From Chloroflexota bacterium (GTDB lineage Bacteria; Chloroflexota; Limnocylindria; Limnocylindrales; CSP1-4): DNA of 9,482 bases. Positions 1 through 6,697 of the stretch are shown piece after piece. A program made the position numbers and the translations under genes. The stretch's first letter is position 1. Every line of letters starts with the position of its first letter. Location of the stretch: assembly GCA_021814735.1 (NCBI GenBank), contig JAKAHX010000013.1:4607-14088 (forward strand), written 5' to 3'. The notes below the pieces were generated by a model that was not told the origin of the DNA, did no database searches, and saw only the letters and a program-made list of their open reading frames with translations.

Positions 1-79
1 CCGCAGCGCCGGCATCGGCCGCAGCGCCGGCATCGGCCGCAGCGCCGGCATCGGCCGCAGCGCCGGCATCGGCCGCAGC
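1..79 (+). repeat. 18-bp tandem repeat encoding AAPASA linker
   Basis: The unit CCGCAGCGCCGGCATCGG occurs four times without a single difference (1-18, 19-36, 37-54, 55-72). Seven bases of a fifth copy follow before the sequence diverges. The unit is a multiple of three, so each copy adds one AAPASA hexapeptide to the binding protein's linker. The array runs off the left edge, so the true copy number is unknown. Identity at synonymous positions suggests recent slippage expansion. Confidence 0.95.
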
Positions 80-1097
80 TCTCTCGGCCGGCAAGTTCAC
101 CATCGGCTACTCCAACGCAGCAGGTGTCGGCAACGGGTTCCGCGAGGAGCAGGTCTGCACTGCCAAGGCGCAGTGGCAGGCGTACGGCGGCAGCCCGTCC
201 GCGCTCACCGTTATCCACCGCAACACCGACGCGGCCGGCCAGGCGTCGGACATCCGCAGCCTGATCGCGAAGGGCGTCAACGCGATCGTCTTCAACCCGA
301 ACGACCCGAATGCCCTCAATCCGGCCCTCGCCGAGGCGCACGCGGCCGGCATCGTCACCGTCTCCGTCGACAGCTACGTGACCGATCCCAACACCTGGAA
401 CCTGTACAACAACCAGGTCATGTACGCGGAACTCGGCGCGAAGTGGCTGTTCGATCAGCTCGGTGGCCACGGCACCGTCTGGTACACCCGCGGTCTGGCC
501 GGCAACCCCGCCGATGACGACCGCAACAAGGGGTTCCAGGCGGTTCTCAAGCAGTACCCGGGCATCAAGGTAGTCCCGAACGATCAGGGCGTGTTCACCG
601 GCTGGGATCCGGCCACCACGACCCAGCTGACGAACAACTTCATCCAGAGCGGCCAGTACGACAAGATCGACGGCATCTGGGCGTCCGGCATGGGTAAGCA
701 GATCGTCGACGCGATCAAGGCGGCGGGCAAGAAGTTCGTCCCGATCGCCGACGCCGACATCGGCGGTTTCGTCAACCAGCTGCTCGACACGAAGGACTTC
801 CCCGGGTTGACGGGGGCTGCCGTGACGAATACCGCGGCTGTCGGCGGTGCGGGAATCACGCTCGCACTCAAGCTCCTCGAACACCAGCCGGTGCAGGCCG
901 ATCCGAACGCGGGCCATCCCAACACCGTCCTGCTCACGCCGCAGATCCTCGACAACACGACGCAGCAGGGCAGGGACGCGCTAAAGGCCTGGGTCTCCGT
1001 GCCGGGACTCGATCCGCTGTGGCCACTCAGCCTCTCGATCCCGGGGTGGACCACCTACGACCCCAACACGGTGCCCGCAACCTGTAAGGGCGCCTGA
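1..1097 (+). CDS. Sugar-type ABC transporter solute-binding protein, 5'-truncated
   Basis: This is the extracytoplasmic binding protein of a ribose/monosaccharide-type importer; it captures the solute and delivers it to the permeases at 2765-4743. The reading frame is open from the window edge (first full codon at 3) to TGA at 1095-1097, giving 364 visible residues. The signal peptide and any lipobox lie upstream of the window. The visible protein begins with four AAPASA hexapeptides, a flexible linker typical of lipoproteins that hold the binding domain off the membrane. The mature fold starts near GKFTIGYSN. The stretch IAKGVNAIVFNPNDPNAL, followed by AHAAGIVTVSVDS, is the hallmark of type I periplasmic-binding folds (Peripla_BP_4, RbsB-like). 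Only two cysteines are visible, at codons 156-158 and 1083-1085, near the two ends of the mature domain, so they could form a disulfide. Family confidence is high; the substrate is not readable. Confidence 0.9.
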   Translation, partial: AAPASAAAPASAAAPASAAAPASAAALSAGKFTIGYSNAAGVGNGFREEQVCTAKAQWQAYGGSPSALTVIHRNTDAAGQASDIRSLIAKGVNAIVFNPNDPNALNPALAEAHAAGIVTVSVDSYVTDPNTWNLYNNQVMYAELGAKWLFDQLGGHGTVWYTRGLAGNPADDDRNKGFQAVLKQYPGIKVVPNDQGVFTGWDPATTTQLTNNFIQSGQYDKIDGIWASGMGKQIVDAIKAAGKKFVPIADADIGGFVNQLLDTKDFPGLTGAAVTNTAAVGGAGITLALKLLEHQPVQADPNAGHPNTVLLTPQILDNTTQQGRDALKAWVSVPGLDPLWPLSLSIPGWTTYDPNTVPATCKGA

Positions 1098-1107
1098 CGG
1101 GATCCCG
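1098..1107. repeat. Perfect 10-bp palindrome after the binding-protein stop
   Basis: CGGGATCCCG is fully self-complementary and begins immediately after the TGA stop. It has no loop, so it is less convincing as an RNA hairpin than the larger structure 11 bases downstream. It may be chance in GC-rich DNA. Confidence 0.3.
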
Positions 1108-1118
1108 GTTCTCGTGCA

Positions 1119-1152
1119 GCGAGGGATGCCGGTCCCGGCCGGCATCCCTCGC
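1119..1152 (+). promoter_or_regulatory. Intergenic stem-loop between binding-protein and ATPase genes
   Basis: Bases 1119-1132 (GCGAGGGATGCCGG) are perfectly complementary to 1139-1152, giving a 14-bp, very GC-rich stem with a 6-base loop (TCCCGG). No run of T follows, so it is not a classical intrinsic terminator. In ABC importer operons such as malE-malF, hairpins directly after the binding-protein gene block 3' exonucleases or attenuate readthrough. The binding-protein mRNA then exceeds the transporter mRNA. That role is inferred here from position and structure. Confidence 0.6.
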
Positions 1153-1165
1153 GTCTCCTGACTGA

Positions 1166-1178
1166 CCTCTGAAGAGGA
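1166..1178 (+). promoter_or_regulatory. Ribosome binding site of the ATPase gene
   Basis: The purine run AAGAGGA at 1172-1178 ends three bases before the ATG at 1182 and supports that start. The GAGG core (1174-1177) can pair with CCTC at 1166-1169 across a TGAA loop. This weak 4-bp hairpin might moderate initiation; it could also be chance. Confidence 0.55.
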
Positions 1179-1181
1179 ACC

Positions 1182-2768
1182 ATGACGATCGCGACCGCCA
1201 CCACCGACCTCATGCTCGAGGCGACTGGGATCTCGAAGACGTACGGCGCCGTGGTGGCGCTGAAGTCCGCCTCGCTCGCCGTGCGTCCCGGCGAGGTGCA
1301 CGCGCTGATGGGGGCGAACGGCGCGGGCAAGAGCACGCTGGTCAAGATCCTGACCGGGGCTGTACACCCCGATGCGGGCCGAATCGTCGTACGCGGCCGG
1401 GAGCGCACGGTCCACTCTCCGGCCGAAGCGCGTCGTGGCGGGCTGGTTTCCGTGTACCAGGATCCGTCCCTCATCCCCGACCTCGACATCCGCGCGAACC
1501 TTCGCCTCACGGAAACGCCGCTCGAGCCGTTCCGCCACTGGCTCGCGGAGTTTGGCCTTGCGGACCTCGACCTCTCGAGCCGGGCGCGCCGTCTGCCGCT
1601 GGCCTCGCTCCGGATCATCGACCTCGCCCGTGCGCTTGCCATCGAGCCGGACGTGCTGATGCTCGATGAGATGACCGCCGCGCTGCCCGCGAACCTGACC
1701 GAGCGCGTACTCGAGATCGTGGGCAACATGCGTGGCGGCGACCGGTCCGTCGTCTTCATCTCCCACCGCATGAGCGAGATCGGGTCGGTTTGCGACCGCG
1801 CCACGGTGTTGCGGGAAGGTGAGACGGTCGGCGTTGTCGACGTCACGGCCGGATCGGAAGAGCGCATCGTCGACCTGATGCTCGGTCAGATCGTCGACCA
1901 GGCGATCCCACAAGCGAAGCGCGAGGAGCGACGGACGACCAACGGCGAGCGACCTCGGCTCGCGGTCCAGGGTCTCGGTCTGGATGCGAAGCTCTATGAC
2001 GTCTCGTTCGACGTCCACCCCGGCGAGGTACTGGGCGTGGTTGCGCTGGAGGGCCAGGGGCAAGACGAATTATTCGAGATCCTGGCCGGTTCCCGGCGCC
2101 CCAGTGGCGGCCAGATCTTCGTTGACGGCACCGGGGTGTCGTTCCACCATCCTGCCGACGCGATCCGAGTCGGGGTCGTCTACGTTGGGGCAGACCGGGC
2201 CCAGGCCCTCCTCATGCAGCGATCCGTTCGCGAGAACATCGCGGTGCCGTTCACGGCCCACCTTGGCCGATGGGGGCTGATCGACCTCACTCGCGAGCGT
2301 CGCATCGTGGACGAGGCGGTCCGGCGACTCCAGATCGACGCGCGCGCGGGAAACGAGGTGCGGCGGCTCTCAGGCGGCAACCAGCAGAAAGTGACCATTG
2401 CCCGCTGGGTCGCGGGTGGCGTGCGGACCATGCTCTGCTTCGACCCCACGCGCGGGATCGACATCCGCACCAAGCAGCAAATCTACGTGCTGCTGCGGGA
2501 GCTGGCCGAGGCGGGGGCGGCCGTGCTGCTCTACACGTCGGAGCTGAAGGAGGTGCAGCTCGTGTGCGACCGCGCGATCGTCATCTTCGGCGGGCGGGTG
2601 GTGGCGGAGGTCGATCGCGCGGACGCGGATGAGGCGACACTCCTGCGCGCCGCCTACCATCTCCAATCCGGCGCAGCGCTGCCAGAGCAACTGGCCGCAT
2701 CCGCCGCTGAAATGGCGACCGGCGGGCCCACCACGGGAACCACCGAGGAACGGGTGGTGTCAGCATGA
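1182..2768 (+). CDS. Sugar ABC transporter ATP-binding protein (RbsA/MglA type), asymmetric
   Basis: This 528-residue cytoplasmic subunit powers the importer. It has two fused ABC domains, as in RbsA, MglA and XylG (usually about 500 residues). Domain 1 (about 10-235) has a canonical Walker A, GANGAGKST (44-52), Q-loop Q93, Walker B LMLDE (159-163) and switch H195. Its signature motif has degenerated to LPLASLR (138-144), and DEPT reads DEMT. Domain 2 (about 258-490) has a good signature LSGGNQQK (396-403). Its Walker A region is GQGQDE (291-296) with no lysine, its Walker B is MLCFDPT (417-423), which lacks the usual Asp-Glu pair, and its switch position is E454. The residues after about 490 form a Gly/Thr/Ala-rich tail. 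The stop overlaps the next start as ATGA, implying translational coupling. The frame is intact, so this is a functional variant and not a pseudogene. Confidence 0.95.
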   Translation: MTIATATTDLMLEATGISKTYGAVVALKSASLAVRPGEVHALMGANGAGKSTLVKILTGAVHPDAGRIVVRGRERTVHSPAEARRGGLVSVYQDPSLIPDLDIRANLRLTETPLEPFRHWLAEFGLADLDLSSRARRLPLASLRIIDLARALAIEPDVLMLDEMTAALPANLTERVLEIVGNMRGGDRSVVFISHRMSEIGSVCDRATVLREGETVGVVDVTAGSEERIVDLMLGQIVDQAIPQAKREERRTTNGERPRLAVQGLGLDAKLYDVSFDVHPGEVLGVVALEGQGQDELFEILAGSRRPSGGQIFVDGTGVSFHHPADAIRVGVVYVGADRAQALLMQRSVRENIAVPFTAHLGRWGLIDLTRERRIVDEAVRRLQIDARAGNEVRRLSGGNQQKVTIARWVAGGVRTMLCFDPTRGIDIRTKQQIYVLLRELAEAGAAVLLYTSELKEVQLVCDRAIVIFGGRVVAEVDRADADEATLLRAAYHLQSGAALPEQLAASAAEMATGGPTTGTTEERVVSA

Positions 2769-3754
2769 CCGCTCTGGCCGCCACAAACGCACGGCCGACC
2801 GTCGAGCTGGCCGCGTGGGCGCGTCGCAACACCTGGACGCTCGGGCTCCTCCTCCTGCTCGTGCTGCTGCTCGCGTTCACCAAGACGATCCAGCCGAACT
2901 ATGGCGCCTTCGGGATCCAGGGTCTTGGCACGTCGATCATGCCGCTGGCGTTCGCGACCGTGGCGCAGGCAATCGTGGTAATCGCCGGGGGAATCGACCT
3001 GTCGATCGGATCGATGATGGCGCTCACGAGCGTTGTTGCGGCCACGCTGATGCAGGGCCAAGGCGATGCGTTCGGGCTTGCCGTAGTCGCCGGGGTGCTG
3101 CTCCTCGGCATTCTGCTTGGCGCAATCAATGGTGCCCTCGTGGTCAGTACGCGGGTCCCGGACATCATCGTGACACTCGCGACCTTCTATGTCTGGGCAG
3201 GGCTCGCGCTGCTCGTCCGTGCCGCACCGGGCGGGGCGGCGTCGCCGTGGCTAATGAGCCTCGCGAGCGGACCGTTGTTCAGTGAGTGGCTCCCGAAAGC
3301 GGCAATCGTGCTGGTTGTCGTTGTCGCGGTCGTCTGGATCCCCCTGGCCAGGTCGCGACTGGGGGTGTCGTTCTACGCTGTGGGGAGTGACCAGCTCGCT
3401 GCCTTCCGCAGCGGCGTCGCCATCGGTCGGACGAAGGTGGCCGCATACGCGATCGCCGGGCTGTTCGGCGCGGTGGCAGGCCTGTCGCTGACGGCCAGCA
3501 CGGGAATCGGTACGCCCGTCCCGGGACCCTACACGCTGCAGAGCGTGGCGGCCGTGGTGCTTGGCGGCGTCAGCCTAGCCGGCGGCCGGGGCGGGGTCCT
3601 CGGACCCATCATCGCGGTCATCGTGCTCCAGCTGATCCAGAACGACACCACGTTCCTCGGCATCGACCCGAACTACGCCCTCGTCATCCAGGGCGTCATC
3701 CTGGTCGGCGTACTGATTCTGGGCAGCATCCTCGAGAGCCGGAGGGCCGACTGA
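2765..3754 (+). CDS. Sugar ABC transporter permease 1 (RbsC family)
   Basis: This integral inner-membrane protein of 329 residues belongs to the RbsC/AraH-type permease family (BPD_transp_2). It forms half of the translocation channel, presumably as a heterodimer with the next gene product. After a short cytoplasmic N-terminus there is a strong hydrophobic helix at about 24-40, and alternating hydrophobic segments continue to the C-terminus. The family signatures are GGIDLSIGS (75-83) and GGVSLAGGRGG (about 267-277), followed by a helix rich in I, V and L. The start overlaps the ATPase stop by four bases. The stop shares a base with the following ATG (TGATG), so the three importer genes are probably translated as a coupled block. 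Family assignment is very secure; the substrate cannot be inferred. Confidence 0.95.
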   Translation: MTALAATNARPTVELAAWARRNTWTLGLLLLLVLLLAFTKTIQPNYGAFGIQGLGTSIMPLAFATVAQAIVVIAGGIDLSIGSMMALTSVVAATLMQGQGDAFGLAVVAGVLLLGILLGAINGALVVSTRVPDIIVTLATFYVWAGLALLVRAAPGGAASPWLMSLASGPLFSEWLPKAAIVLVVVVAVVWIPLARSRLGVSFYAVGSDQLAAFRSGVAIGRTKVAAYAIAGLFGAVAGLSLTASTGIGTPVPGPYTLQSVAAVVLGGVSLAGGRGGVLGPIIAVIVLQLIQNDTTFLGIDPNYALVIQGVILVGVLILGSILESRRAD

Positions 3755-4743
3755 TGAGCGCGGCCGTCACAGAGCGCAGCGGCACCACCGCGATCACTTG
3801 GCGGACCACGCTCCGCGAGCGCCCCATCATCCCGCTGATCGGTCTCCTCGCCCTCCTAGTCGTGGCCATCGACGTGGCCGATCCGGGCATCGTCACCCCG
3901 TCCTGGGCAGGCGTCATCGTGCGCGCCTCCATTCCGCTCGCGATCCTGGCCGGTTGCCAGACGCTGACGATGCTGACCGGCGGAATCGACCTGTCGGTCG
4001 CATCGGTCGCATCCATGGCTGGGTTCGTGACGGCAACCCTCATCCACAGCCCGGGTGGCGTCGCAGAAGGGATCGTGGTGGTGCTCATCGCCGCCGCCCT
4101 GGTCGGCCTGATCAACGGCGTCGGTATCGGTGTCTTCAAGGTGCACCCACTGATCACGACCCTGGGCATGAGCTTCGTGGTGGATGGCCTCGCGAACGTC
4201 TGGCAGCTCCAGATGGTCCAGACGGGAGCCGGCGTGCCCCACGTGCTTCGCGTCCTGGGAAGCGGCACCATCGGCGACGTCATTCCGTACAGCCTGGTGG
4301 TCTTCGTTCCGCTTGCGGCGGTGATCATGATCGGATTGCGGCGCACGGGATATGGTCGACTGCTGTACGCGATCGGAGACAATCCCGTCGCGGCCCGCCT
4401 GTCCGGTGTCCGCTCCTGGCAAGTCCTGATCCTGCTCTATGTCATCTCGGCGCTCATGGCGGCGATTGCCGGCCTGCTGGTCTCGGGTCTTTCGAACACA
4501 GCCAGCGTGACGCTGGTGGACACCTCCCTTCTGCCATCCGTCGCGGCGGCCGTCATCGGCGGGACCTCGATCTTCGGAGGGCGGGGGGGCTTCGGCGGCA
4601 CCATGGTCGGCGCGCTGATCCTCACGGTCCTCACGGCGCTCATTACCGTGCTCGGTCTGCCCGAGCCGACCAACCAGGTGCTGTTCGGCTCGATCATCGT
4701 GATCGTGGCCGCGGCATATACGCGGGTCACGGCCGAGTCGTGA
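3754..4743 (+). CDS. Sugar ABC transporter permease 2 (RbsC family)
   Basis: This is a second RbsC-type permease, also 329 residues, and a diverged paralogue of its upstream neighbour. It carries the same signatures at matching places: GGIDLSVAS (76-84) and GGTSIFGGRGG (about 269-279). Multiple hydrophobic helices lie between and around them; the first is at about 25-40. Many ribose-type importers use one permease as a homodimer, so two distinct permease genes in a row suggest a heterodimeric channel. The ATG at 3754 shares its A with the preceding TGA. The stop at 4741-4743 is followed by a 46-base gap with no evident promoter or terminator before the acetyltransferase gene. Confidence 0.95.
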   Translation: MSAAVTERSGTTAITWRTTLRERPIIPLIGLLALLVVAIDVADPGIVTPSWAGVIVRASIPLAILAGCQTLTMLTGGIDLSVASVASMAGFVTATLIHSPGGVAEGIVVVLIAAALVGLINGVGIGVFKVHPLITTLGMSFVVDGLANVWQLQMVQTGAGVPHVLRVLGSGTIGDVIPYSLVVFVPLAAVIMIGLRRTGYGRLLYAIGDNPVAARLSGVRSWQVLILLYVISALMAAIAGLLVSGLSNTASVTLVDTSLLPSVAAAVIGGTSIFGGRGGFGGTMVGALILTVLTALITVLGLPEPTNQVLFGSIIVIVAAAYTRVTAES

Positions 4744-4789
4744 ACCGCCCGACGGTGACCAGACGCACATCCGGGATGGGGGATGGCTC

Positions 4790-5647
4790 GTGGGCCTGAC
4801 CATTCGCGAGGCGGTGGAGACCGACTGGGAGGAAGCAGGCCGCATCTGCTACGAGGCGTTCGCCGCCCTGGCGGATCGGCACGGCTTCCCGCACGACTTC
4901 CCGACCGTCGCTGCTGCTGCCGAGCCGATCCGCCGGATGATCAACCACCCAGGCTTCTACTCGGTCGTCGCCGAGGAGGACGGTCGGCTCCTCGGCAGCA
5001 ACTTCATGGACGAGCGGTCGATCATCTCGGCGATCGGGCCGATCAGCGTCGATCCGGGCGCCCAGAACCGCCAGATCGGCCGACTGCTCATGCAGGCGGC
5101 TCTGGAGCGCGCGAACGATCGGGGCGCCGCGGGCGTGCGGCTGCTCCAGATCGCCTACCACAACCGGTCGCTCAGCCTGTACGCGAAGCTGGGCATGGAC
5201 GTGCGCGCCTCATTTGCCGCCATGCATGGGGAACCGATCCGTGTCGCCATGCCTGGGTACGCGGTGCGCGCGGCCTCTCCCGAGGACGAGCCCTCATGCA
5301 ACGCACTCTGCATGCGCGTTCATGGGCACGGCCGAGCGGCCGAGGTCCATGAGGCGATCGTGGCCGGGGACGCCATGGTGGTCGAGCACCTCGGCCGGAT
5401 CACCGGGTACACCACCGGGATCACCTACTTCACCCACTCCGTTGCGGAGACGAACGACGACCTCCGTGCGCTCATCGCGGCCGCACCGGACTACGGGACC
5501 CCGGGCTTCCTGGTCCCCCTGGCCAACGCCGATCTGTTCCGGTGGTGCCTCGAGCACGGGCTGCGGGTCTTCTTCGTCCTGAACATGATGACGATCGGCC
5601 TTTACCAAGAGCCTCGCGGCGCCTACATGCCGTCCGTAGGCTATTGA
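4790..5647 (+). CDS. Two-domain GNAT family N-acetyltransferase
   Basis: This 285-residue cytoplasmic protein has an N-terminal GNAT acetyl-CoA-binding domain (about 3-145) and a second GNAT-like half (about 150-285). In the first, I85-S-V-D begins the motif A strand and QNRQIGRLLM (92-101) is the pyrophosphate-binding Q/R-x-x-G-x-G/A-type turn. YHNRSLSLYAKLGM is the usual C-terminal GNAT motif. The second half, with its YFTH stretch and the ending GAYMPSVGY, resembles the C-terminal domain (Acetyltransf_18-like) of bacterial two-domain GNATs. GTG at 4790 is chosen because GGGGGA lies just upstream and the homology-like region (TIREAVETDW) begins at residue 4. The gene lies 46 bases after permease 2, so it is probably in the importer operon. 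Its acceptor is unknown; the imported solute or a derivative is one possibility. Confidence 0.88.
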   Translation: MGLTIREAVETDWEEAGRICYEAFAALADRHGFPHDFPTVAAAAEPIRRMINHPGFYSVVAEEDGRLLGSNFMDERSIISAIGPISVDPGAQNRQIGRLLMQAALERANDRGAAGVRLLQIAYHNRSLSLYAKLGMDVRASFAAMHGEPIRVAMPGYAVRAASPEDEPSCNALCMRVHGHGRAAEVHEAIVAGDAMVVEHLGRITGYTTGITYFTHSVAETNDDLRALIAAAPDYGTPGFLVPLANADLFRWCLEHGLRVFFVLNMMTIGLYQEPRGAYMPSVGY

Positions 5648-6483
5648 CCGCGCGCACCGGGCACCCGATCGCCGCCGTCGCCCTCACCATACCGTCCGCG
5701 CCCAACCTCCGCGATCTGGGTGGTTACCGCACCGCGGACGGCGCCCGGGTCCGCCGTGGCCTGCTCTATCGCTCGACTGCGCTCGACCAGCTGGAGGGCA
5801 ACGACGCGCGCGCGTTCGCTCGCCTTGGCGTCCGTATCGTCTTCGACCTGCGGACCGAGCCGGAGCGACGCGCGGCCCCGGACCAGCTGCCCGACGGGAC
5901 GCGACGCGTGATCGTCGACGTCATCGGTGACGCGGAGCTGGGGAGCCCGGCGATGCTGCACGGCATCCTGAACGACCCCGGACTGGCCGCGGCAATCCTG
6001 GGCGACGGGCGGGCGGTCGCCATGTGGGAGGACCACTTCCGTGACTTCGTCCGGCTGCCCAGCGCGCGATGTGCGTACGGCCGCCTCTTCCGCGACCTCT
6101 CGCGCGAGGACAACCGGCCGGCACTGGTGCACTGCTCCACCGGGAAGGACCGCACCGGCTGGGCCGCGGCCGCGTTCCTGCTGCTCATGGGCGTCCCCGA
6201 GGACGCGGTGATGGCGGACTACTTGGCCAGTGGGCGCTTACTACGGCCGGTCCTGGCGCGTACCCTTCAGGCGTTTGCCGAGAAGGGTGGGGACCCTGAA
6301 CTCATCCGCCCGATCTTCGGGGTTCGGCCGGGCTTTCTCCGTGCCGCGATCGACGAGATGTACCGCCTCTTTGGCTCCGTGGGCGGGTACTTCAGTGACG
6401 GCCTGGGCGTCTCTGCCCCGGTGCAGCGTGCGCTCCGCGAGGCGTTCCTGGAACCGGCGCCACCCGCGCCCTCACCGGCTTGA
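5644..6483 (+). CDS. Tyrosine phosphatase-like enzyme (Y_phosphatase3 / MptpB-LipA type)
   Basis: This is a cysteine-dependent phosphatase of the atypical bacterial family that includes Mycobacterium PtpB and Listeria LipA, which act on phosphotyrosine and phosphoinositides. The catalytic P-loop is HCSTGKDRTG, with nucleophile C164 and R170, and it carries the family's characteristic Lys-Asp pair. The N-terminal NLRDLGGY, RRGLLYRSTAL and FDLRTEPE stretches also match the family. TTG at 5644 is chosen as the start (279 residues). It overlaps the acetyltransferase stop as TTGA, the conserved region starts about 20 codons later, and no in-frame ATG or GTG lies between. An in-frame ATG at 5542 would put 34 non-conserved Arg-rich residues over the acetyltransferase coding end. 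Its coupling to the importer operon hints at a small phosphorylated metabolite as substrate, but this is inference. Confidence 0.88.
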   Translation: MTARTGHPIAAVALTIPSAPNLRDLGGYRTADGARVRRGLLYRSTALDQLEGNDARAFARLGVRIVFDLRTEPERRAAPDQLPDGTRRVIVDVIGDAELGSPAMLHGILNDPGLAAAILGDGRAVAMWEDHFRDFVRLPSARCAYGRLFRDLSREDNRPALVHCSTGKDRTGWAAAAFLLLMGVPEDAVMADYLASGRLLRPVLARTLQAFAEKGGDPELIRPIFGVRPGFLRAAIDEMYRLFGSVGGYFSDGLGVSAPVQRALREAFLEPAPPAPSPA

Positions 6484-6507
6484 CGTGTGCCCGACGAGCG
6501 GTAGACT
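6480..6507 (+). promoter_or_regulatory. Putative sigma70-type promoter
   Basis: TTGACG at 6480-6485 (-35) and TAGACT at 6502-6507 (-10) are separated by 16 bases. The -35 box overlaps the phosphatase TGA. The arrangement resembles housekeeping promoters of high-GC bacteria and would start transcription near 6513-6515. This makes the downstream genes a separately controllable unit. It is read by eye only. Confidence 0.5.
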
Positions 6508-6515
6508 CCGGACCA

Positions 6516-6590
6516 ATGATTATCGATTATCGTGAGCGCGTCCGATGGGGGCCAACCGGGTCGACACCGGTGCCGGGCCCGCGCGGGTGA
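6516..6590 (+). CDS. Possible leader peptide ORF (24 codons)
   Basis: An ATG at 6516 lies about eight bases downstream of the putative -10 box, the spacing seen for leaderless transcripts. It opens a 24-codon frame that begins MIIDYRERVRW and stops at TGA 6588-6590. It is not in frame with the PEP-utilising enzyme, whose start is about 107 bases further on. It has no recognisable homology and no Shine-Dalgarno sequence, and an ORF of this length can easily be chance. If translated, it could be a regulatory leader peptide. Confidence 0.2.
   Translation: MIIDYRERVRWGPTGSTPVPGPRG
6518..6531. promoter_or_regulatory. AT-rich near-palindrome, candidate operator
   Basis: GATTATCGATTATC is both a tandem heptamer (GATTATC twice) and a nearly symmetric palindrome centred on ATCGAT; only the T at 6521 and the T at 6528 break the symmetry. 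It stands out in GC-rich DNA and sits just downstream of the inferred transcription start, where a bound repressor would block initiation. The FCD-type GntR regulator encoded at 8501 in the same unit is the obvious candidate binder, which would be autoregulation. The sequence is not an obvious match to the FadR-class TnGTnnnACnA consensus. Confidence 0.35.
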
Positions 6591-6686
6591 TCGGCAGGCA
6601 GGCGTCCCACGACACGACCGGCGTGAGTGTCGCCGCAGGTTCCTCCCCGGGGACGGTCCGCAGACGCGGTCCGGGCTCCGCAGATC

Positions 6687-6697
6687 AGAGGTCGGAG
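6687..6697 (+). promoter_or_regulatory. Ribosome binding site deciding the 6698 start
   Basis: AGAGG at 6687-6691 lies six bases before ATG 6698. It supports this start over the in-frame ATG at 6545, which has no comparable site. Confidence 0.55.

Noticed and set aside
1..79. CRISPR-like array
   Set aside because: The repeats are head-to-tail without spacers, are multiples of three, and lie in frame in a protein-coding linker.
1119..1152. Rho-independent terminator ending the binding-protein transcript
   Set aside because: No T-tract follows the stem, and the ATPase gene needed by the same importer begins 30 bases later; partial attenuation or RNA stabilisation is more likely.
981..2063. 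Long minus-strand open frame (360 codons) opposite the ATPase gene
   Set aside because: It is antisense to a clearly conserved ABC ATPase, Arg/Asp/Gly-rich with no recognisable domain, and typical of shadow frames in GC-rich DNA.
1182..2768. ATPase as a decaying pseudogene because several motifs are degenerate
   Set aside because: The frame is intact, losses are confined to one composite site, the other site is complete, and stop/start coupling to the permease is preserved.
3798..4845. Long open frames on both strands overlapping permease 2 (+ 3798-4799, - 3856-4845)
   Set aside because: Both have His/Arg/Asp-rich composition without motifs, while the overlapping permease frame has full RbsC signatures.
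6545..6697. N-terminal extension of the PEP-utilising enzyme to ATG 6545
   Set aside because: The 51 added residues are low-complexity and lack homology-like features, and 6698 has the better ribosome binding site.
6591..6697. Riboswitch in the leader of the PEP-utilising enzyme gene
   Set aside because: I see no recognisable riboswitch core or convincing long-range pairing, only short GC-rich partial repeats such as GGTCCGCAGA and GGCTCCGCAGA.
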